A DNA stretch of 20,718 nucleotides from a virus: the IMG/VR virus record IMGVR_UViG_3300020172_000848, positions 1 to 20,718 of that record; one strand, 5' to 3'. The translations under genes were made by a program, and so were the position numbers. The notes beneath the pieces were generated by a model, which did not search any database, was not told where the DNA came from, and saw only the letters and a program-made list of their open reading frames with translations. The stretch's first letter is position 1. Every line of letters begins with the position of its first letter. Below, in pieces: positions 1-5,170 of this stretch.

Positions 1-1
1 C

Positions 2-268
2 CTTGATGGTATCGGACAGACATTCGGTGGAGCACGTACAACTCGTGTTCTCGGAATTGAAGTTCAGGAAGTTCCTTACTACCCAGCAGGCTATATCGAT
101 TTGACATTCCCTGCAAACCGTGTATGGGGATTCCAAAGAGACATCGTTGTAAACCGTGAGTACGTAGCAAAGAAGGACACAATTGAATACACAGTATTCG
201 TCCGCTTTGGTATTCAATGGGAAGAAGAGGATGCAATTGCATTCGCTGACGCTGCTGCAGATGCATAA
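2..268 (+). CDS. Major capsid protein, C-terminal fragment
   Basis: This is the last 88 codons of a gene that begins before the window; the reading frame is open from base 2 to the TAA at 266-268. The fragment reads through GARTTRVLGIEV, a hydrophobic YYPAGYIDLTF stretch, then RDIVVNREYVAKKDTIEYTV and FVRFGIQWEEEDAIAFAD. This is typical of the C-terminal P-domain/A-domain end of HK97-fold major capsid proteins, which form the icosahedral shell. Five of its six arginines use CGT or CGC and only one uses AGA, unlike most other genes here, as expected for the most abundant virion protein. It is followed directly by a strong terminator and then by head-tail genes, the usual order. Capsid identity rests on this short fragment plus gene order, so the call is probable rather than proven. 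Confidence 0.75.
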   Translation, partial: LDGIGQTFGGARTTRVLGIEVQEVPYYPAGYIDLTFPANRVWGFQRDIVVNREYVAKKDTIEYTVFVRFGIQWEEEDAIAFADAAADA

Positions 269-289
269 TCTGTAAACAGTATCTTTAAT

Positions 290-330
290 GGGGGGCGGGA
301 GTTCACTCTCCTGTCCCCCTTAATACTTTA
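290..330 (+). terminator. Intrinsic terminator after the capsid gene
   Basis: A 12-bp stem pairs 290-301 with 308-319 (five G-C pairs, two G-T wobbles and five more Watson-Crick pairs) around the 6-base loop TTCACT. It is followed by a modest T-rich tail (TTAATACTTT). It starts 21 bases after the capsid stop codon and would separate capsid transcription from the neck genes. Confidence 0.8.
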
Positions 331-331
331 A

Positions 332-340
332 TGATATAAT
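332..340 (+). promoter_or_regulatory. Extended -10 promoter upstream of the neck operon
   Basis: TGATATAAT is a perfect extended -10 element (TG at 332-333, TATAAT at 335-340). No -35 box is evident; the expected position falls inside the terminator arm. Transcription would start near 346-348, right at the ribosome site (AAGGAGGA, 347-354) of the gene starting at 359. The placement directly after a terminator supports function. Confidence 0.55.
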
Positions 341-358
341 ACAAACAAGGAGGATACA

Positions 359-775
359 ATGGAAAATAATAATTACAATCAGCCATTTTCATCACATGAT
401 GAAGAGCCTGTATATGTCGAAGCCCCAGTGGTAGAGGCACCAGCAGAGCCAGTAGCAGAGCCAGTTGTAGAAGCACCAGTTGTCGAGGCAGTAGTCGAAG
501 CACCTGCAGCAGTTGAGCCAGTTCAAGCACTAGGCTTTACAGAGACAGGTGCTATTGGATCAATGGCAGCAGACGGACCAACCAAGGAAATTAACTTAGA
601 TGTTAACCTTTCAGGAAAAGTAGCACTTTATTCAACAAAAAGCGTTCGTTGGGAAGAAGTTGGAACTCTTAATAGAGGGTACAACATCGTAACACAAAAG
701 CAAGCAGACAAGTGGCTTACAAGATCACATGTTCGCACTGCTACACCAGAAGAAGTTAAAAAGGCTTTTGGATAA
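359..775 (+). CDS. Small virion protein with a P/E/V/A-rich linker (unknown role)
   Basis: A 138-residue protein starting at ATG 359, four bases after a strong AAGGAGGA ribosome site. It has two parts. Residues about 20-54 are a low-complexity string of VEAP, VVEA and AEPV units, probably extended and acidic. Residues about 75-138 form a compact conserved-looking domain (GKVALYSTKSVRW, then GYNIVTQKQADKWLTR and ATPEEVKKAFG). Similar C-terminal domains occur next to capsid genes in many actinobacteriophages as proteins of unknown function. The location between the capsid and adaptor genes suggests a head decoration, cement or neck-associated protein. The long linker could let the C-terminal domain protrude from the shell. 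This role is inference: no catalytic motif, signal peptide or membrane segment is visible. Confidence 0.7.
   Translation: MENNNYNQPFSSHDEEPVYVEAPVVEAPAEPVAEPVVEAPVVEAVVEAPAAVEPVQALGFTETGAIGSMAADGPTKEINLDVNLSGKVALYSTKSVRWEEVGTLNRGYNIVTQKQADKWLTRSHVRTATPEEVKKAFG
416..520 (+). repeat. Imperfect VEAP/VVEA/AEPV codon repeat
   Basis: Residues 20-54 of the preceding protein repeat Val-Glu-Ala-Pro and close variants about eight times. At DNA level the units share gta-gaa/gag-gca-cca words but differ at third positions, so the repeat is not recent. It encodes a disordered acidic linker. Confidence 0.7.
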
Positions 776-777
776 TT

Positions 778-1659
778 ATGGAAATATTGAGAGTTCCGCC
801 ATACGCTAACATACCAGTTATGTACACAATCCCTACAGGTGTAGTGGACGAAGATGTAACTGTCACTGTTACCGATTTGGCGGACCTTTCAATTTCTACA
901 TTAGAATTTGACGAACTTTCAACGGGAGACACAGTAACAATAAACCTTCCTGGAAGATATGACTCTGACTATAGAGTAGAAGTTATTATTGACGGAGACA
1001 TTGTTTCTGACACCACATACGAGATAGTTAGGCCATATGTAAACCCAACTACAAAGGGAGATACGGCCTCAGACATTTCTGCCTATGCAGATAACGAAGA
1101 ATTGGCAAGAGCAATTATTGACTCAATAGTTGGAGAAGGATTTTATTATAAGAAAAAGGTTTTAAATTTTACAGGAACTGGATCAGACTACCTGCCTATC
1201 TGGGATGATGTAAAAAAGGTTTTAGCGGTATATGAAAATAACAAATTGGTAACAGACAGAGAATATGAAGTAACATCTGACAAGACAGCAATTGTTGAAA
1301 AGTCAACAGACAACATTAACCGTGCAGAGTCAGCCCCACTAGTATTACCTGCAGCGTCTTCTGATTCTTTAGACCCACAATTTATTTATAGAGGATTTGG
1401 AAAAACTTGGGACTACAGAATAACCGTTGAATACGGACACACATCTGTTCCATCAGATATTGTTAAGGCAACAGAGATGCTTGTCCATGATATAGAGTGT
1501 GGCAAGTTAGATTATTACAAGAGATTTATTTCTTCATACAACACAGATCAATACAGAATTCAATTTGATAAAGGTTTATTCGAAGGAACAGGAAATATAC
1601 TTGTAGACAAGATACTCTCGAAGTATACTAAGTCTATTACAAAACTTGGGGTGTTGTAA
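778..1659 (+). CDS. Head-tail adaptor (connector) protein with an added N-terminal beta domain
   Basis: A 293-residue protein starting two bases after the previous stop, with no strong ribosome site, so probably translationally coupled. Residues about 1-90 are rich in alternating hydrophobic/threonine strands (DVTVTVTDL, TVTINLPG, YRVEVIIDG), like an Ig-type sandwich. From about residue 95 the pattern changes to helical segments around NEELARAIIDSIVGEGFYYKKK. A beta hairpin (VKKVLAVYENNKLV) and a C-terminal helical bundle (SDIVKATEMLVHDIECGKLDYY) follow. This alternation matches HK97 gp6/SPP1 gp15-type adaptors, which bind beneath the portal ring. Those are usually about 100-200 residues, so the first 90 residues look like an added domain. 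Its place ahead of the stopper and terminator genes supports the call. Its stop overlaps the next start by one base. Confidence 0.6.
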   Translation: MEILRVPPYANIPVMYTIPTGVVDEDVTVTVTDLADLSISTLEFDELSTGDTVTINLPGRYDSDYRVEVIIDGDIVSDTTYEIVRPYVNPTTKGDTASDISAYADNEELARAIIDSIVGEGFYYKKKVLNFTGTGSDYLPIWDDVKKVLAVYENNKLVTDREYEVTSDKTAIVEKSTDNINRAESAPLVLPAASSDSLDPQFIYRGFGKTWDYRITVEYGHTSVPSDIVKATEMLVHDIECGKLDYYKRFISSYNTDQYRIQFDKGLFEGTGNILVDKILSKYTKSITKLGVL

Positions 1660-2108
1660 TGGCTATTTGCGAAACACCAGACTTCACGTTCCCAATGCAG
1701 GGATCTGTCTATCACCCAATAGTCGAACAAGGTGACTTTGGAGCAATCAAAAAACAGTGGATATTAGACAGAGTATTTGCCTGTAGTTTTTCATCTGGCG
1801 GTACATCATTTAAAGAAGAAGTAAAGCCTAATGTAAACATTACACAGAACTCAATTCTTATAGGAAGATCAAAGTCTGACCTAAGAATATCCTCTCGTGA
1901 CAACAAAAATTCTTTAACAAATATTTTAATAACAGACATTAAAGATCAAGAAGGAAATCTTATTTACATTGAAACTTCTGGACCAAGATCTGGAAAAGGG
2001 ACCTTGTTTGAAATAGCAACTTATGAACCGTTTGTTGGTCCATTTGGAGTAGTTGAATCTTACAAGTTAGTAATTAGAAGATCAGAAAATCAAACAGGTG
2101 ATGTTTAA
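1659..2108 (+). CDS. Probable head-tail stopper / completion protein
   Basis: A 149-residue beta-rich protein whose ATG overlaps the preceding stop (TAATG). It has no membrane segment or enzyme motif. Features include an N-terminal Pro/Phe-rich segment (CETPDFTFPMQGSVYHPIVEQ), a KKQWILDRVFACSF strand, a central ILIGRSKSDLRISSRDN loop and a terminal SYKLVIRR strand. Size and position, second after the capsid-side adaptor and before the gp10-like protein, fit the stopper that closes the portal channel in lambda gpFII/SPP1 gp16-type systems. Sequence alone is not diagnostic and the assignment rests mainly on gene order. Arginine is encoded almost only by AGA, in contrast with the capsid and tube genes, consistent with low copy number per virion. 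Confidence 0.5.
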   Translation: MAICETPDFTFPMQGSVYHPIVEQGDFGAIKKQWILDRVFACSFSSGGTSFKEEVKPNVNITQNSILIGRSKSDLRISSRDNKNSLTNILITDIKDQEGNLIYIETSGPRSGKGTLFEIATYEPFVGPFGVVESYKLVIRRSENQTGDV

Positions 2109-2782
2109 TGTTAAAACTAGTAATTGATAGCAAGCAATTTAAAAAAGAAATGAACAATATCATGGAGTATTCAGTCGGGTTCTTAGATGGCGTACAAAAA
2201 GGAAAGATGGAGTTCTACCTATCATTGGCACCAAAAGTTTCTGAGTTAGCAGCACAGTTTGTTGACGCAAATGCCAGGATGTCTCCAGACCTGCTTCATC
2301 ATGTTTATGAGTGGCAAAGAACTGGAAGTCCAGAAGCAAGGTTGTTTGATTTAGACTACAAAGTTAGCAATATTGGAATTACTTTTACATCATCACTAAA
2401 GCAGTCGGTATCAATTAAAGAAGGATCAAATGTTCCGTTCTATAATAAAGCAAAGATTATGGAAGAAGGTATTGGTGTTACTATCAGACCAAAAAGAGCA
2501 AATGTTTTAAGGTTTGAAATTGATGGTACAGAGGTTTATACATCAAACCAAGTTCGTGTAGAAAACCCTGGAGGACAGACACAGGGTCAGTTTGAAAATG
2601 TGCTTAATAATTTCTTTGGTGTTTATTTTAGGCAATCCTTTTTAAACTCAAGTGGTCTTTTGCAATACTTTAAGTATCCACAAGCCTATAAGAAAAATAT
2701 GATATCTGCAAAAAGAGGCGGTAGGTCTTTAGGCTTAAAGACTGGTTATCGTTGGATTGCTAAAGCGGGGGTAGGTTCATAA
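2108..2782 (+). CDS. HK97 gp10-like neck / head-tail joining protein
   Basis: A 224-residue protein starting with a TAATG overlap and preceded by AGGTGAT. It opens with an amphipathic helix region (LVIDSKQFKKEMNNIMEYSVGFLDGVQKGK). A conserved-looking PDLLHHVYEW motif follows, then beta segments containing an EEGIGVTIRPKRANVLRF strand. It ends in a basic tail (KKNMISAKRGGRSLGLKTGYRWIAKAG). This helix-then-beta-barrel layout with a basic C-terminus is typical of the HK97 gp10 / neck protein type 1 group, which sits between stopper and tail. It lies immediately upstream of the probable tail terminator, the usual position. No alternative function suggests itself; the exact role in this phage is inferred. 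Confidence 0.55.
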   Translation: MLKLVIDSKQFKKEMNNIMEYSVGFLDGVQKGKMEFYLSLAPKVSELAAQFVDANARMSPDLLHHVYEWQRTGSPEARLFDLDYKVSNIGITFTSSLKQSVSIKEGSNVPFYNKAKIMEEGIGVTIRPKRANVLRFEIDGTEVYTSNQVRVENPGGQTQGQFENVLNNFFGVYFRQSFLNSSGLLQYFKYPQAYKKNMISAKRGGRSLGLKTGYRWIAKAGVGS

Positions 2783-3300
2783 TGGCTCTTATTCATCATC
2801 CACCAACAATTATTAATAAATATCTTGCAGCAAACATAGACCCTGGGTTTGGCGCTCAAGGAACAACGTATTTTTTCCCAACTTTGCCAACACAGATTGA
2901 TGCATTAACTGAGACATTCCCAGACAGTAATGAGGTTTTTGCTGTATATGACAGAATGTTTAAAATGAGAAGAACCCCATTCCCATACATTAAATGTGAG
3001 CAACTTCTATATTATTTTTATGCTACAGGAGAAAATGCTACAAGCAAAATGGTCGTAACTCAGCAACAAGTAAGTGACCTACTTGATAACGGAGACGACT
3101 CGGCAAAAGATCTAAATGATTGGGCATCAGCAAACTTAGACTATGACACGATAGACTCAAAGCCATGCTTCTTCCACAACTTTAAGATATATCAACTAGA
3201 AGAAACTAGAGATATAGTAGACTTTGGCACAGCCCGTACTTATGCGGGGAATAAGATAATCATCGACTATGACTGGCATCCACTAGAACTACCAGTGTAA
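2782..3300 (+). CDS. Probable tail terminator / tail completion protein
   Basis: A 172-residue protein with a TAATG start overlap and a G-rich stretch (GGGGGTAGG) upstream. It begins with MALIHHPPTIINKYLAANID, and the C-terminus alternates strands (TYAGNKIIIDYDWHPLELPV). The mixed alpha/beta profile, length and place directly before the major tail protein fit tail terminators (lambda gpU, SPP1 gp17.1 type). These cap the finished tube and bind the neck. It ends the tightly coupled five-gene block: after its stop the spacing opens and a new promoter-like box appears. The assignment depends on synteny more than on motifs. Confidence 0.5.
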   Translation: MALIHHPPTIINKYLAANIDPGFGAQGTTYFFPTLPTQIDALTETFPDSNEVFAVYDRMFKMRRTPFPYIKCEQLLYYFYATGENATSKMVVTQQQVSDLLDNGDDSAKDLNDWASANLDYDTIDSKPCFFHNFKIYQLEETRDIVDFGTARTYAGNKIIIDYDWHPLELPV

Positions 3301-3309
3301 TAAAAACCC

Positions 3310-3317
3310 TGTATAAT
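3310..3317 (+). promoter_or_regulatory. -10 promoter-like box upstream of the tail tube gene
   Basis: The sequence reads TGTATAAT, with TATAAT at 3312-3317, in the 66-base gap before the tube gene. The TG is one base closer than in a standard extended -10, and no -35 box is clear. Transcription would start near 3323, giving a leader of about 40 bases. A separate promoter would suit the high demand for tube protein. Confidence 0.4.
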
Positions 3318-3366
3318 TGATCTGAGGAAACAACCCCCTTTTAATAAAATGAAAGAGGTGAGATAT

Positions 3367-4023
3367 ATGGCATACAGCCGTGGTTCAAGTAGTAACATCA
3401 TCGTAGGTGCAGCAGCACTATTTACGCATGATGCAGGTCCAATCGGATATGATTCAGCAAGTGGAGCAATTACTGATACTCAAGCAGCATCAGATCTTCC
3501 AGTGTTTACAGCATCCGCAACATCTTACAAGGACACATTGTCAACAGACAATGCATACACAAACGTAGGATATACAACAAATGGTTTGGAACTCGCATTC
3601 CAACCAGATTTCGGCGAAGTAGCAGTAGATCAACTTCTCGACGTTGCTCGTTTATTCAAGCAAGGTATGACAGTTAATCTAAACACTGCATTCGCAGAAG
3701 CAACACTAGAAAATCTTCTAGTAGCAATCGCAGCAGATGACTCAGATCTAACATCAGCATCAGGAGTTTCACAACTCAAGATGTCTGCTGGTGATATCGG
3801 AGACGTTCCGCTAGAGCGTGGACTCGTAGCAGTAGGACCAGGTTCTGGTTCTTCTCTAGAGCCAAAGGAAAGAATTTATGTTGCATACCGTGCACTCTCA
3901 ATCGAGAGCGTAACAGTATCAGCAAAGCGTGATGAGGCTTCAATGTTTGAAGTATCATTCCGTCTTCTTCCAAACGACAATGCATCATACGGAAAGATCG
4001 TAGATCGTTCCCTAGAAGCATAA
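3367..4023 (+). CDS. Major tail protein (tail tube)
   Basis: A 218-residue protein forming the tail tube lumen. The start at ATG 3367 is preferred over an in-frame ATG at 3349. The ribosome site AGAGGTG (3354-3360) lies inside the longer form and is correctly spaced for 3367. The protein is Ala/Ser/Thr/Asp-rich with beta strands (NVGYTTNGLELAFQPDFGEV, VYVAYRALSIESVTVSAKRD-like segments, ASMFEVSFRLLPNDNASYGK), as in siphovirus tube proteins. It lies between terminator and chaperone genes, the canonical place. Seven of eight arginines use CGT, whereas low-copy neighbours favour AGA, a sign of selection for high expression. It is flanked by its own promoter-like box and a strong terminator, consistent with high, insulated transcription. 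Confidence 0.8.
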   Translation: MAYSRGSSSNIIVGAAALFTHDAGPIGYDSASGAITDTQAASDLPVFTASATSYKDTLSTDNAYTNVGYTTNGLELAFQPDFGEVAVDQLLDVARLFKQGMTVNLNTAFAEATLENLLVAIAADDSDLTSASGVSQLKMSAGDIGDVPLERGLVAVGPGSGSSLEPKERIYVAYRALSIESVTVSAKRDEASMFEVSFRLLPNDNASYGKIVDRSLEA

Positions 4024-4040
4024 TACAACTTAATATATGA

Positions 4041-4075
4041 GAGGCTCAATCCTTCGGGGTTGGGCCTTTCTGTTT
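4041..4075 (+). terminator. Strong intrinsic terminator with UUCG tetraloop after the tube gene
   Basis: A stem of 11 pairs (4042-4052 with 4057-4067; a twelfth G-T pair is possible) closes the stable C(UUCG)G tetraloop at 4053-4056. It is followed by a T-rich run ending TTTCTGTTT. It starts 17 bases after the tube stop codon. The stem includes a TTG at 4060 that is an unlikely start for the next gene. Confidence 0.9.
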
Positions 4076-4083
4076 GGTATACT
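4075..4083 (+). promoter_or_regulatory. Extended -10 promoter driving the long chaperone gene
   Basis: TGGTATACT gives TG at 4075-4076 and TATACT at 4078-4083, immediately after the terminator. No -35 box is visible. The expected transcription start, six to seven bases downstream, falls on 4089-4090, exactly at the GTG start of the next gene, so the message would be leaderless. Confidence 0.5.
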
Positions 4084-4089
4084 TATATA

Positions 4090-4770
4090 GTGCCTACAGA
4101 AATATACAAAACCTCTATAATTGAACTCTTTGATGGAACAGAGTTGTACATCACTCCATTAAAAATAAAATACTTAAAGTTGTTTTTAGAAGAATTTGAA
4201 AATGTAAAAACATCAAAAAATGATGATGAGGCAATTAACTATTTGTCTAAGTGTGCAACAATAACCATGAGGCAATACTATCCAAGCATAAAGACTCAAG
4301 AGCAGTTAGAAGACAATATTGACATGCCAACAATCTATAAACTGTTAGACTACTCTGCTGGTATTAAAATAAATGAAAAATCTGAAGAGCCAGTAAAAGA
4401 ACAAGCAAAAGAAAGTGGTTCTACTTGGGATGAGTTAGATTTAGCAGAGTTAGAGGCTGAAGTATTTTTGCTGGGGATTTGGAAAGACTATGACGAACTA
4501 GAATCATCTATGTCAATGCCAGAGATAATGGCAACTCTTAAGGTAAAAAGAGATCTCGACTATAGTCAGAAAAAGTTTTTGGCTGCTATGCAGGGTGTTG
4601 ATTTAGATAAAGCCAGTGGTAAAGAAAATGCCTGGGAAGACATGAAGGCTAAAGTTTTTAGTGGTGGTAAGGCCGTAGATGGAAAAGACATCCTTGCACT
4701 ACAGGGAAAGAATGCAGAAAAGGCTGGGTTTGGAATTGGTATGGGTCTTGATTACGAGGTTTATGATTAG
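4090..4770 (+). CDS. Tail assembly chaperone, long form (G-like plus T-like parts in one frame)
   Basis: A 226-residue protein from the GTG at 4090. The frame is open back to a TTG at 4060, but that codon is inside the terminator stem. Starting at GTG makes the N-terminus the same length as the downstream paralog up to the shared DGTE motif (residues 15-18 in both). Residues 1-95 match that paralog at roughly 30 percent by hand alignment (DGTE, PLK, CA-I-M-Q, PT-Y). Residues 96-112 are a charged linker. Residues 113-226 (WDELDLAELEAEVFLLG, FLAAMQGVDLDKA, KAGFGIGMGLDYE) are the T-like part of actinophage chaperones, which bind the tape measure and recruit tube protein. In most phages the T part is added by programmed frameshifting; here it is continuous. 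No Shine-Dalgarno sequence precedes the GTG. Confidence 0.75.
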   Translation: MPTEIYKTSIIELFDGTELYITPLKIKYLKLFLEEFENVKTSKNDDEAINYLSKCATITMRQYYPSIKTQEQLEDNIDMPTIYKLLDYSAGIKINEKSEEPVKEQAKESGSTWDELDLAELEAEVFLLGIWKDYDELESSMSMPEIMATLKVKRDLDYSQKKFLAAMQGVDLDKASGKENAWEDMKAKVFSGGKAVDGKDILALQGKNAEKAGFGIGMGLDYEVYD

Positions 4771-4789
4771 AAAAAATATGACTCCGCTA

Positions 4790-4798
4790 TGGTATAAT
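4790..4798 (+). promoter_or_regulatory. Extended -10 promoter driving the short chaperone gene
   Basis: TGGTATAAT carries TG at 4790-4791 and a perfect TATAAT at 4793-4798, in the 53-base gap between the chaperone genes. Transcription would start near 4805, leaving a leader of about 19 bases that contains the strong ribosome site AAGGAGGA (4813-4820). No convincing -35 box is seen. Confidence 0.55.
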
Positions 4799-4823
4799 TA
4801 ACTAAACCTTATAAGGAGGAACC

Positions 4824-5150
4824 ATGGCTGACAAGCCTTTAATCAAGAAAACAATCACACTAATAGATGGAACAGAGATTGCGGTAAGACCTCTCAAATT
4901 GTCACTACTTAGACCTTTTATGGCTAAGTTTGCATTACTAGCAGAGGCATCAGACGACAATGATAAGTCAATGGATATTCTTATTGACTGTGCACAAATT
5001 GCAATGAAACAATTCAAGCCAGAATTGGCAGAAGATAAGGCAGGGTTAGAAGAACTTCTAGACCTTCCTACAGTTTACGAAATTATTGACGCAGCATCAG
5101 GTGTTCCTAACAACGATGCAAGCGCAGTATTAACTTCGTTAACTAAATAA
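4824..5150 (+). CDS. Tail assembly chaperone, short form (G-like only)
   Basis: A 108-residue protein starting at ATG 4824, three bases after AAGGAGGA, one of the best ribosome sites in the window. Its sequence (TLIDGTEIAVRPLK, FMAKFALLAEA, DCAQIAMKQFKPEL, LDLPTVYEIIDAASGV) aligns over nearly its full length with residues 1-95 of the upstream long chaperone, but it lacks the T-like extension. It therefore looks like the abundant G-type chaperone that coats the tape measure. No second frame downstream could supply a T part by frameshift, because the tape measure begins 20 bases after its stop. Placement immediately upstream of the tape measure is the canonical chaperone position. The alternative, an unrelated small protein, is unlikely given the shared motifs. 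Confidence 0.75.
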   Translation: MADKPLIKKTITLIDGTEIAVRPLKLSLLRPFMAKFALLAEASDDNDKSMDILIDCAQIAMKQFKPELAEDKAGLEELLDLPTVYEIIDAASGVPNNDASAVLTSLTK

Positions 5151-5170
5151 AACAAAGAGGTGTTTGAGAA

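Noticed and set aside
3349-3366. ATG at 3349 as the start of the tail tube gene
   Set aside because: The ribosome site AGAGGTG lies downstream of it and is correctly spaced only for the ATG at 3367.
4060-4089. TTG at 4060 as the start of the long chaperone gene
   Set aside because: It lies in the 3' arm of the UUCG terminator stem and upstream of the -10 box. Starting there adds ten residues that the paralog lacks.
4360-4425. Programmed frameshift at the junction between G-like and T-like parts
   Set aside because: The A-rich stretch near 4365-4382 is suggestive, but the frame is continuous across the junction, so no shift is needed to make the long product.
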